A stretch of DNA of 64,000 nucleotides from a virus. The notes beneath the pieces are model-generated. The model searched no databases. It saw only the letters and a list, made by a program, of their open reading frames with translations, and was not told the origin of the DNA. The stretch spans positions 62,001 through 126,000 of the IMG/VR virus record IMGVR_UViG_3300023223_001361. The stretch is one strand, 5' to 3'. Position numbers and translations under genes: made by a program. This document shows positions 9,020 to 16,122 of this stretch, in pieces. Within the stretch, counting starts at the first letter, position 1. Each line of letters opens with the position of its first letter.

Positions 9020-9671
9020 GAGTAGTTATACAGTAACTTGGAAAGGTGATAGATTTGATTATTCTTATCCAGATGATAAAGGTAAATCTGTGCCTTGGTT
9101 TGCTGTGATCGAAGATGATAAGATTACATTTGGTAAAGGCACTGGGGATGAAATAGTCTACGAAATTGGAGACCTAGATATACTCGATAAAAGACTGAAA
9201 AATCATGATGTGCCAAAGAAGAAAAAGTTGGAATCATTTAAGAAATTTGTCGCAACAGAAGAAACGCTTGATAGTTTTGCTGCTAAAGCTTGGAAAGCTG
9301 GTGATCCCAAGCTGAAAAAAGATATTCAAAAGATTCTTTCGGAAAAGGAAGGGTATAAAGTAACAACTTCTATCTCTACTTTGGGCGGTGCTGATAGACC
9401 TTCTTTTAGTGTTAGTTATTGGAATATTAATGATGCTAAAGGAAATATTAAACAAAATTCAACAGCCCATACTATTTTGATTATGCACACTGATAAAAAT
9501 AACAAAGTCTGGAAGTGGGAGATGGCTACTGCCCACTTCAAACAAAAACAGAATGGTATTAAATTCCGTGCCCTTCGATCAACCAAGTCAATGGATGATG
9601 CTAATGCCAAACTGCTTGCATGGATTAAGAAAAATAAGCCTGATTTAGATGCTTTAAGGGATGGAAAATAA
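8988..9671 (+). CDS. hypothetical protein with an internal tag-like segment
   Basis: 227 residues, ATG at 8988 with AAAGGTG upstream. Residues 1-78 look like a compact beta domain, then LESFKKFVATE (about residues 81-91) closely matches the N-terminal tags of neighbouring proteins. A TTG at 9228 would start a protein as M-ESFKKFVATE. So this may be two fused modules separated by a protease site, or the real gene may start at 9228. The C-terminal part is a small mixed alpha/beta domain of unknown function. Confidence 0.6.
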   Translation: MRKEDLKAHVKSSYTVTWKGDRFDYSYPDDKGKSVPWFAVIEDDKITFGKGTGDEIVYEIGDLDILDKRLKNHDVPKKKKLESFKKFVATEETLDSFAAKAWKAGDPKLKKDIQKILSEKEGYKVTTSISTLGGADRPSFSVSYWNINDAKGNIKQNSTAHTILIMHTDKNNKVWKWEMATAHFKQKQNGIKFRALRSTKSMDDANAKLLAWIKKNKPDLDALRDGK

Positions 9672-10246
9672 TGAAATCTTTTAAGTATTTTGTGGAAAAA
9701 GTAATAGGAACTGGAAGTAAATCATTAGGTGTTGAGCGGGATGATATGCCCCAAATAAAAGATCCTGAAAAATTTGTTTCCTTCTTAAAAAGAAATGGTT
9801 TAAAGGTTTCTGAAGATCATATAAAGGCAAGTGATATTAAATTTACCCAAAAACACTTAAAGACAGAAAAAATAGATGATATCTTAAAACAGAAAGGAGA
9901 AATTAATTGTTCTGATTTTCTTGTTTCTTCAGATAATCATATATTGGATGGGCATCATAGATTAGCAGCTCAAAAGAGAAAAGATGAAAATAGGGTAATA
10001 TGTGTTCAGAAGGTAAATGCAAAAATGCCTGTTGTTTTAAAATTTGCAAATGACTTTTCTGGAGCAAAATTTGTTGGTGTTGATGAAGTCATCGATTTAA
10101 AGAAAGGTTCTGAACAGGATGCAATTAAGAGAGCTATTGATGATTTCAAAGATAGTGATGCTCCACAGTTCAAAGGTAAGAGTAAAGAGAAACGCATACA
10201 AATGGCAGTAGCCGCAGTTAAAGCAGTAAGAAGAAGAAATGGCTAG
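9671..10246 (+). CDS. tagged ParB/sulfiredoxin-like protein
   Basis: 191 residues with tag MKSFKYFVEK. The central segment ILDGHHRLAAQKR (residues 91-103, DGHHR at 93-97) matches the ParB/Srx fold, which binds nucleotides and in some members acts as a nuclease or CTPase. The C-terminus is basic (VKAVRRRNG). The start shares one base with the previous stop. It is an enzyme or DNA-binding factor in the tagged cassette; CTPase versus nuclease cannot be decided. Confidence 0.72.
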   Translation: MKSFKYFVEKVIGTGSKSLGVERDDMPQIKDPEKFVSFLKRNGLKVSEDHIKASDIKFTQKHLKTEKIDDILKQKGEINCSDFLVSSDNHILDGHHRLAAQKRKDENRVICVQKVNAKMPVVLKFANDFSGAKFVGVDEVIDLKKGSEQDAIKRAIDDFKDSDAPQFKGKSKEKRIQMAVAAVKAVRRRNG

Positions 10247-11255
10247 AAAAACTTTTCAAGATTTATTGGTAGAGCAGCAAGGTAAAACTGTTGTATTTGC
10301 ATTTGGTAGATTTAATCCACCAACAATAGGTCATGAAAAATTGTTGGATAAGGTAGTTCAGCTTGCTCAGCGAAATAGAGCTGAAGCTAGAATTTATCCT
10401 AGTTTATCTCAAGATAACAAAAAAAATCCATTATCTGTTAAAGATAGGGTTAAGTTCCTAAAAATGATGACTAAATTTCCTAAGATGATAGTCAATAATA
10501 AAGTATTGAAAACACCTGGAGCTGCTTTAGAAGCTCTTGCACAAGAGGGGTTTGAAACTGTTGTTATAGTAGTTGGTGGGGATAGAGTAAAAGATCTAAA
10601 TAGATCTTTAGGTCCATTTTCAGAAAAGTTAGGTATTAAAAACTTTCAAGTTATTAGTGCTGGGATAAGAGATTTAGATGTCGAAGGAGCTACAGGTATG
10701 AGTTCTTCAAAGATGAGAGCTGCTGCATCTGATGGTAATTTCACTTTATTCGAAAAAGGTATCTCTAAAAAGATTAATGTGAAGTTTAAGAAGCAAATAT
10801 TTCAAAAGGTGAGAAAAAGTTTAGGTTTAAAAAAGATTAATGAAGAAATTCAAAGACCAAATATAGTAAAACTGAATGAAGTTGATTTTTGTTACTTTAA
10901 TAAAGAAACGACTTTTAAATTTACTGACTCTTTGGGTTTTACTGTTTCAAACATGAAAATTTCTGAAGTGAAATTATGTGATCCAAATATAGATTATGAG
11001 AAAGCATCAAAAATAGCTCAAACAGCTAATAGAGCATGGCTTGGTAATATATTTCATATTAGCGAAGATAATTTTCTTTATGGAGATTTGGAAAGATTTG
11101 TTGCTTTATTAAGCAGAGATCCTAAAGCAATCATCAGAGTTAGAAGAATCAAAGGAACTATTCAAGAGATTTTTCAAAGTGCTAATAATTATTCAAACGA
11201 GGTATCAAGTAAATTAAACTGTCAATTTGAAGAGGTTATTAATGAAAACATTTAA
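10239..11255 (+). CDS. tagged NMNAT/cytidylyltransferase-like protein
   Basis: 338 residues starting MARKTFQDLLVEQ, a tag variant ending LVE. Then AFGRFNPPTIGH (21-32) is the HxGH-type nucleotide-binding motif of adenylyl/cytidylyltransferases, and GMSSSKMR (151-158) corresponds to the ISSTxxR motif. The N-terminal about 200 residues form the catalytic domain; residues 205-338 are an extra domain of unknown role. Likely reaction: NMP transfer from NTP to a phosphorylated small molecule, possibly NMN. NAD metabolism is plausible but unproven. It overlaps the previous gene by 8 bases. Confidence 0.78.
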   Translation: MARKTFQDLLVEQQGKTVVFAFGRFNPPTIGHEKLLDKVVQLAQRNRAEARIYPSLSQDNKKNPLSVKDRVKFLKMMTKFPKMIVNNKVLKTPGAALEALAQEGFETVVIVVGGDRVKDLNRSLGPFSEKLGIKNFQVISAGIRDLDVEGATGMSSSKMRAAASDGNFTLFEKGISKKINVKFKKQIFQKVRKSLGLKKINEEIQRPNIVKLNEVDFCYFNKETTFKFTDSLGFTVSNMKISEVKLCDPNIDYEKASKIAQTANRAWLGNIFHISEDNFLYGDLERFVALLSRDPKAIIRVRRIKGTIQEIFQSANNYSNEVSSKLNCQFEEVINENI

Positions 11256-11448
11256 GACTTTCGCTGAAGGCGAAAACACAGATCGAGTAAAAATCAAACA
11301 AGATAAAGAAAAAGGAGCTTTACAACGTCGTCAAGATGATGAAAAAGATAAAGCATCACAGGATGACTTTGATGTTGATCAAGCGAAAAAACAAAGAGAA
11401 AGAGAACAAAAGAAAAGAGAAAGTGATAGAGAAAAAGCTCTTAAATAG
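11242..11448 (+). CDS. small tagged charged protein
   Basis: 68 residues from ATG 11242, chosen because GAAGAGG lies 6 bases upstream; a TTG 15 bases earlier is possible. It begins MKTFKTFAEGEN, a good tag with FAE|G, and the rest is an extremely charged Lys/Glu/Asp/Gln helix. This composition is like that of T4 internal-head or core peptides. It overlaps the end of the adenylyltransferase gene. Confidence 0.65.
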   Translation: MKTFKTFAEGENTDRVKIKQDKEKGALQRRQDDEKDKASQDDFDVDQAKKQREREQKKRESDREKALK

Positions 11449-11555
11449 TAATTTTGGAGCCAGTATTTAGGCAAGAGTCAAAATTTGCTTGAAAAAGTGA
11501 ATTTTTTGATAGTCTTAAAGTTTTTTTGGACATTTGAGTTTTGAGGATATAAATA
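11449..11555 (+). other. 107-bp intergenic gap
   Basis: T-rich stretch between the tagged cassette and the FmdB-like gene. A TATAAATA string touches the next ATG (11548-11555), too close to act as that gene's late promoter. No terminator hairpin seen. Confidence 0.5.
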
Positions 11556-11750
11556 ATGCCTTTTTATGAATATAGACGCAAAGATGGAACAATTTTTGAG
11601 ATAGAACAGAAGATAACAGATGACAAATTAACTGTGTGCCCAGAGACAGGTCAGAAATGTAGAAAGGTTATTTCAAAAACCGGTGCTCCTATATTTAACA
11701 AGGGATGTGGTGGCTTTTATTCTTGCGATTATAAAAAGAAAGGCAAATAA
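11556..11750 (+). CDS. FmdB-like zinc-ribbon protein with altered first knuckle
   Basis: 64 residues with the FmdB-family start MPFYEYRRKDGT. In the family the segment after YEY normally carries the first CxxC, which is absent here. The distal part keeps Cys residues (CPETGQKC) and the usual ISKTGAP stretch, ending with GCGGFYSCDYKKK. So it is an FmdB relative that may bind zinc differently or not at all. SD TTGAGG precedes the ATG. Role unknown; FmdB proteins are called regulators on slim evidence. Confidence 0.72.
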   Translation: MPFYEYRRKDGTIFEIEQKITDDKLTVCPETGQKCRKVISKTGAPIFNKGCGGFYSCDYKKKGK

Positions 11751-12512
11751 ATGTGTTTAATTGCTGTTAAATATATTCCTGAGCAACAATCATGGGTTGG
11801 TGTCAAGAACAGAGATAGAGTTGCAAAGCCGGTAATACGAATTCGCAAAAGCTTTCGACGTGGTATGGAACGACTATATATGTGGGATGATAAGACAAAA
11901 TACACTGAAGGTATTAATGAATTTGGTGTTGCTATTTTGTCTGCTGGTATGGATTCAGAAAGAGATACAATTGATGGGCTTGCTATAAGAACAGCATTAT
12001 TTGAACAGACCGTAGAAGGTGCTGTTCAGAAAATTGTAGATTTAAAAGTAAGAGGAAGAACATTTGTTTTCTCAAAAGATATAGCATGGCAAGTTGGAAT
12101 AGAAAAAGGTAATGGTAAAGATTTTATGATTGCAGATGTAGAAATGAGTAGACAAGAACATCATGTTTTTATTTCAGTTGATGATGCTTTTCAAGAGCAC
12201 AAAAGATGGCGCACTGCAATGAAAGAAACACAATTGGCTAGAAGTGCAATGGAATTATTTGATGGTATGTCATCTACAGATGATGAGAATCCACAAGATA
12301 ATCCATTAATTGTTACCGATAAAAGAAAAGCAATGAAAACTACGGGTCAAGTTATGATTCTGCCTTCAGAGATGACTATGCATTATAGAGCTATGTGGGG
12401 TGATGTTCGTTTCAGCTTAGACAAATTAAATTCCCCGATTGAGAAAACATTTTTTGAAATTGTGTCGACTAGAAAATTAATAAGTTTCGGAGAAGAAAGT
12501 GCAAACTCTTAA
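11751..12512 (+). CDS. Ntn-hydrolase-like protein (NRDE/C45 type)
   Basis: 253 residues starting MCLIAVKY, with a G-x-K/x-NRD element (GVKNRDR) near residue 20. Cys at position 2 followed by a conserved NRD is typical of N-terminal-nucleophile amidohydrolases; Cys2 would become the nucleophile after Met removal. Known relatives cleave amide bonds in small molecules, but the substrate here is unknown. It starts right after the zinc-ribbon stop. Its 3' end overlaps the next tagged gene. Confidence 0.7.
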   Translation: MCLIAVKYIPEQQSWVGVKNRDRVAKPVIRIRKSFRRGMERLYMWDDKTKYTEGINEFGVAILSAGMDSERDTIDGLAIRTALFEQTVEGAVQKIVDLKVRGRTFVFSKDIAWQVGIEKGNGKDFMIADVEMSRQEHHVFISVDDAFQEHKRWRTAMKETQLARSAMELFDGMSSTDDENPQDNPLIVTDKRKAMKTTGQVMILPSEMTMHYRAMWGDVRFSLDKLNSPIEKTFFEIVSTRKLISFGEESANS

Positions 12513-12696
12513 ATATTTTTTGCGAGAAGCAAAAAACAAATCACAAGCTTTGAAAACACTTCAAGATAAAAAGAGCGATGCTCTTGCTAAATTGGGGGCT
12601 ATAGATACTCTGAAATCTCTCAAAGTATCAGATGGTGAAATAAATAGGGCCTTGAGAAAGGCTGGGATTAAAAACGCAGACGAGCTATTGAAATAG
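12499..12696 (+). CDS. small tagged helical protein
   Basis: 65 residues, GTG start preceded by CGGAGAAG. The start MQTLKYFLREAKN matches the tag with LRE|A, the best fit in the window to the L/I-x-E cleavage rule of T4 gp21. The rest is a helical domain with a KVSDGEINRALRKAGI end that looks like a small HTH or SAP-like fold. Likely an internal virion peptide. Confidence 0.65.
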   Translation: MQTLKYFLREAKNKSQALKTLQDKKSDALAKLGAIDTLKSLKVSDGEINRALRKAGIKNADELLK

Positions 12697-12706
12697 GAGA
12701 AAGAAA

Positions 12707-13207
12707 ATGATTCGTGACTTACCAAAAGGTTTGCTTGACACTGCCCAAAAGACTTTAGATAGAAATCGTCTTATGGAGAATAAAGCTGCCGAAGTTGTAA
12801 AACAAGAGTTGGGAAAGATGGGTAAAAGTCTTGAACAGCTTACACCAGAAGAGAAAAAGGCATTATTTGCTAAAGTCGATAGATTGGTCAAAGCTGATGA
12901 TGAAGTCAAGGAAGCTACAAAAGCACTTGGTTTTTCGAAAGACCTAAAAACTGCTCCACAAAAAGATACTGATGGTGCTCATGAGCATAATCCTGTTGAC
13001 TATCAATCTGGTAGTGAACAAGAACAGGATGAAGCTAAAAGAAAGAAGAGAGACATGAATGTCACTCATCATCCATTAGAAGATAGAGATATGTCTAAAG
13101 TTACAGCAACGGAAGCTGTTGCAGAAGCATGTGTCCATCATGCAGAAGAAAATTGTTCTAAGTGCCAGGATGAAGCTTATACGGCACCAAAGAAAAAGAA
13201 AAAATAG
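12707..13207 (+). CDS. charged hypothetical protein with Cys/His C-terminus
   Basis: 166 residues starting MIRDLPKGLLDTA. The first about 85 residues are helical and Lys/Glu rich; residues 90-135 are polar and low complexity. Near the end CVHHAEENCSKCQ could bind a metal, before a poly-Lys tail. Good SD (AGGAGAAAG). The composition resembles head core or scaffold peptides, but identity is unknown. Confidence 0.6.
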   Translation: MIRDLPKGLLDTAQKTLDRNRLMENKAAEVVKQELGKMGKSLEQLTPEEKKALFAKVDRLVKADDEVKEATKALGFSKDLKTAPQKDTDGAHEHNPVDYQSGSEQEQDEAKRKKRDMNVTHHPLEDRDMSKVTATEAVAEACVHHAEENCSKCQDEAYTAPKKKKK

Positions 13208-13218
13208 AGGAAATTATT

Positions 13219-13389
13219 ATGAAACATAAAAAAGTAAAATGGAAATGTGTGGTTAATTTACCAAAGGATAAATCTTATACTATCGAAGAATTTGTTGATT
13301 TGGTTAATAATCCTGAAAAAATGGAACAGGAAAAAAAAGAAACAACAAGAAAATTATCATTTTCTTTACAAACAATGGAGGAAAAATAA
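13219..13389 (+). CDS. small hypothetical protein
   Basis: 56 residues (MKHKKVKWKCVV...), TAGAGGAAAT SD just upstream and a TAA next to the following ATG. Contains a SYTIEEFVDLV helix. Not recognised. Confidence 0.6.
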   Translation: MKHKKVKWKCVVNLPKDKSYTIEEFVDLVNNPEKMEQEKKETTRKLSFSLQTMEEK

Positions 13390-13602
13390 ATGGCAAAGAA
13401 ACCGACTCTGCCTAGACACAAATATGGTGTCATGGCAACTAAAAGAGGTTGGGAATGTAAAAAAACTGGCGAACTTCTCAAGTGTGTGAAAGGTTTACTA
13501 GAATATTTTCCGCCAAAAGAAGCTCCAAAGCCTAAAAAGAAAAAAGCAAAAAAGGTAGAGGAACCCAAAGTTGAAGATGCTCTAACTGAAGATAGCGAAT
13601 AA
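13390..13602 (+). CDS. small basic hypothetical protein
   Basis: 70 residues: a short folded N-terminus with two Cys, then a PKPKKKKAKK tail. Strong SD ATGGAGGAAA. Possibly nucleic-acid binding from charge alone. Confidence 0.6.
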   Translation: MAKKPTLPRHKYGVMATKRGWECKKTGELLKCVKGLLEYFPPKEAPKPKKKKAKKVEEPKVEDALTEDSE

Positions 13603-13615
13603 TCTAACATTTATC

Positions 13616-14011
13616 ATGGATTTCGATGATATTCAGTTAAATGAATCTAATTTTGTTTTGTTTGCAATGAAATGTTATGATTGTAGTAATTGTTTAGATG
13701 CAAAAGAATTTTATGATGATATTAAAAAGATCAAATATCTCAAAAGACTTTTTAATCGTTATCTAAAAGAACAAGAATTGAAAGAAAGATTGATTGTCAA
13801 TCATTTAGTAGAGCTTTATAATATGTTTGGTAATGATGCAACCAAAATGCTTTTTTTTAAACTGGAAGATGAATTTCATCCACTACTAAAAACGTTTTTG
13901 GTGTATCTTAATCGTATGCCTTCGATTGTACGTGGTGCGAGAGAAGATGCAATTGAATCAATTAACATTTCAATAGATTTGGAAGTAGCTAATAAATTAC
14001 GAAAAATATGA
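13616..14011 (+). CDS. conserved T4-like phage protein (DUF7207-like)
   Basis: 131 residues, helical. The pattern ESNFVLFAMKCYD..C, then IKYLKRLFNRY and KERLIVNHLVELYNMFG, matches a conserved protein of T4-like cyanophages that I recall as DUF7207. Function unknown. It sits directly before another conserved phage protein with a 4-base overlap, an order I associate with T4-like marine phages. Confidence 0.72.
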   Translation: MDFDDIQLNESNFVLFAMKCYDCSNCLDAKEFYDDIKKIKYLKRLFNRYLKEQELKERLIVNHLVELYNMFGNDATKMLFFKLEDEFHPLLKTFLVYLNRMPSIVRGAREDAIESINISIDLEVANKLRKI

Positions 14012-14604
14012 ATAAAAATGGATATGAGATAATAATCCTGAATGAAGGAATTGTAATTGATACTTTTCTTTTATATCAATTTTTGAAACGGCTTGCAACA
14101 CCCTTTGATAATTGGAAAGCTTTTAAATTGGGCATAATTGATGAGCGCGGTAAAGTCCTTCGCAAAAGAAAAACACTTAAAACAAAAAACGAAAAAGATT
14201 CTTTTGGTTTGTTTGACATTTTGGTATTAAATCTTAAAAAAATAATGGAGAAATTACCTCTTGGTAAAACTCGATTAGGTTCTTTTGCTGCCGCTTTATT
14301 CCTTATTAAAGAACATCAGAATCCAAGAATTAGCGATTCTGAATTTTTTGTTGAAAGTTTTTTAGACTTTATTGATGATATTGAATTTTTGCCAGAGTAT
14401 GAACAACAAGTTCGTAAATTATATGAAGATATCGATAATGAAGTTTTTGGAATGCAGTTATCTGAAATGATGCACGAAGAACCAGCAAACACCATTGGTT
14501 CTGGAAAGATTAAGGGTGTCACAGATGAACCTGGACTTCAACAAACTCGAAAAAGAAAAAAGAAGAAAAAGAAAGAAAAGGATAAAATACTTCGTCGTAT
14601 GTAA
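14008..14604 (+). CDS. conserved T4-like phage protein
   Basis: 198 residues. FLLYQFLKRLATPFDNWKAF, GIIDERGKVL and GKTRLGSFAAALFLIKE are recognisable from T4-like cyanophage proteins of unknown function. The C-terminus has a Pro/Gly stretch (PANTIGSGKIKGV) followed by a Lys-rich tail, suggesting a virion or core protein. Coupled to the preceding gene by ATGA. Confidence 0.72.
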   Translation: MNKNGYEIIILNEGIVIDTFLLYQFLKRLATPFDNWKAFKLGIIDERGKVLRKRKTLKTKNEKDSFGLFDILVLNLKKIMEKLPLGKTRLGSFAAALFLIKEHQNPRISDSEFFVESFLDFIDDIEFLPEYEQQVRKLYEDIDNEVFGMQLSEMMHEEPANTIGSGKIKGVTDEPGLQQTRKRKKKKKKEKDKILRRM

Positions 14605-14619
14605 TATGAGAATTTTGTT

Positions 14620-15021
14620 ATGTCATTAGTTAAAGATCCTACAATAGTTTATATTTGCTATCCGACCACAACTGGAAATATAAACGAAAATATCAATACT
14701 ATTTTAAATTTGTGTTTAGATATTCAAACGCATTGTCCCAATACTATTCCTATAGCTCCATATCTTATGTTTATGAATTACCTAGATATAAGTGATCCTG
14801 CTCAAATGTCTATAGTAGTAAAAAATACTAGAGAATTTTTCAGAAGAAAATCATTTGATGAGATGTGGGTCGCTGGACAAATTATAACAGAAGAAATGAC
14901 ATTACAAATTGAATGGGCAATTGATTATGATATTCCCACAATAGCTTACACTCCACTTATTGTTAAAGATTTGGAAATTATGATGGAAGAGTATGAAAAT
15001 CTCCGAAAAGTTCTTCATTAG
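14620..15021 (+). CDS. nucleoside deoxyribosyltransferase-like protein
   Basis: 133 residues. The YICYPTTTGNINENI start, then PIAPYLMFMNYL and DEMWVAGQIITEEM, match the deoxyribosyltransferase-like (DUF4406/DUF7768-type) Rossmann fold. Members act on nucleotide glycosidic bonds or bind nucleotides; the actual reaction here is unknown. Confidence 0.65.
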   Translation: MSLVKDPTIVYICYPTTTGNINENINTILNLCLDIQTHCPNTIPIAPYLMFMNYLDISDPAQMSIVVKNTREFFRRKSFDEMWVAGQIITEEMTLQIEWAIDYDIPTIAYTPLIVKDLEIMMEEYENLRKVLH

Positions 15022-15064
15022 TGAATTTTCTGAGAAAAAATAGTTTGATATAAAGGAAAATGGT

Positions 15065-15469
15065 ATGAATAATGATAATGTAGTTAAGCCACCTTCAACA
15101 GAACAAATTGGTGATCCAGAAGACAATATGAAAAAATATGTTGAGGATTTGAAAAAATATAACAAAGAACAAATTAGATTAAATATTGAACATCAGGAGC
15201 AACAACAGAAAAATTATCTTGAGCATCAAGAAAAATGTGCTCGGGAAGAAGAAGAAGCTCACAAGCGGGCTAGTGTTGAATATATTCCAACAGAAATAAT
15301 AATTAATAAAGCTGAAAATGGTTGGGTTCTTCATCATGTTAGAAATGTTCAAAATGAACTTTCTTTGGGTCAATTTCATGAAGTATACTATACTGCTCAA
15401 GAGTTGTTAGACCGCCTTTCTTTGGTTTTAATAAATCAAATAAATATTGATAAGAAACAAAATGAATAA
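15065..15469 (+). CDS. coiled-coil hypothetical protein
   Basis: 134 residues. Residues 20-75 form a Glu/Gln/Lys-rich coiled coil with several His; residues 78-125 are a small beta/alpha unit (EIIINKAENGWVLHHV). Not recognised. Confidence 0.6.
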   Translation: MNNDNVVKPPSTEQIGDPEDNMKKYVEDLKKYNKEQIRLNIEHQEQQQKNYLEHQEKCAREEEEAHKRASVEYIPTEIIINKAENGWVLHHVRNVQNELSLGQFHEVYYTAQELLDRLSLVLINQINIDKKQNE

Positions 15470-15701
15470 TGATGAAATAACTCTTGATCCTGAAAAGATG
15501 TATGAAACGTCTTTAAAAGCTAAACTAATATATGAAAGGGCTGTTCAAAATCTTAAAGATACAAGAGAAGATGAAAGAAAACAAATAATGAAAATAGTTC
15601 AACAGAGAAATTCAGCTCGTGATCTTTTATTGCAGATTCGTAAAGATACAAAGAGTAAAAAAATAATTAGTAAAATTAACAAATTTTTTGGAGACAAGTA
15701 A
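15462..15701 (+). CDS. helical hypothetical protein
   Basis: 79 residues from ATG 15462, overlapping the previous gene by 8 bases; an upstream in-frame alternative is less likely. Almost wholly charged alpha helix. Not recognised. Confidence 0.6.
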   Translation: MNNDEITLDPEKMYETSLKAKLIYERAVQNLKDTREDERKQIMKIVQQRNSARDLLLQIRKDTKSKKIISKINKFFGDK

Positions 15702-16027
15702 TGACTAAGAACCCTATCGGTGACCCATTCGATTTCCCACCAAAAAAGATCGATGATGAATTAATTATGCCAAATGAACCAAAGCTTTACCCCAATTCCT
15801 TCGAGGATCTATCGGCCATCGAAACTCTCTTCACCACTCAACTTGATGGTAGTTACAAATGGAATGAAAAAATAATCAAAAGTTTGACCGATGAAATTGT
15901 AAAAGAATTACAAAAAAGAGGATATGACAAAGAAAAAGGTGCTGGATCGACGATACAGCAATGCTGGATCGTAGTATTAACCATTACTGCTTTATTCACG
16001 ATCCGACTATTGAGTAACACCCTGTAA
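15701..16027 (+). CDS. C-terminally anchored membrane protein
   Basis: 108 residues, mostly polar, ending with one hydrophobic segment (WIVVLTITALFTIRLL, about residues 88-103). Tail-anchored topology. Last gene before an independently controlled transcription unit. Confidence 0.6.
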   Translation: MTKNPIGDPFDFPPKKIDDELIMPNEPKLYPNSFEDLSAIETLFTTQLDGSYKWNEKIIKSLTDEIVKELQKRGYDKEKGAGSTIQQCWIVVLTITALFTIRLLSNTL

Positions 16028-16045
16028 TCATTGAATATTTAAAGG

Positions 16046-16074
16046 TTGACAAAAGGATTCATATTTGATATACT
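16046..16074 (+). promoter_or_regulatory. sigma70 consensus promoter
   Basis: TTGACA at 16046-16051, exactly 17 bp, TATACT at 16069-16074. The predicted start near 16081 gives a leader of about 42 nt before the ATG at 16123, with GGGG at 16112-16115 as SD. A host-type promoter reserved for one gene. Confidence 0.85.
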
Positions 16075-16122
16075 CACAACAAGTATTTGTTAATGTATTA
16101 ACTCCAATAATGGGGAATTGAA

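Noticed and set aside
11548-11555. TATAAATA as a late promoter for the FmdB-like gene
   Set aside because: It abuts the ATG, so the transcript would start inside the gene; it more likely belongs to the AT-rich region after the SD.
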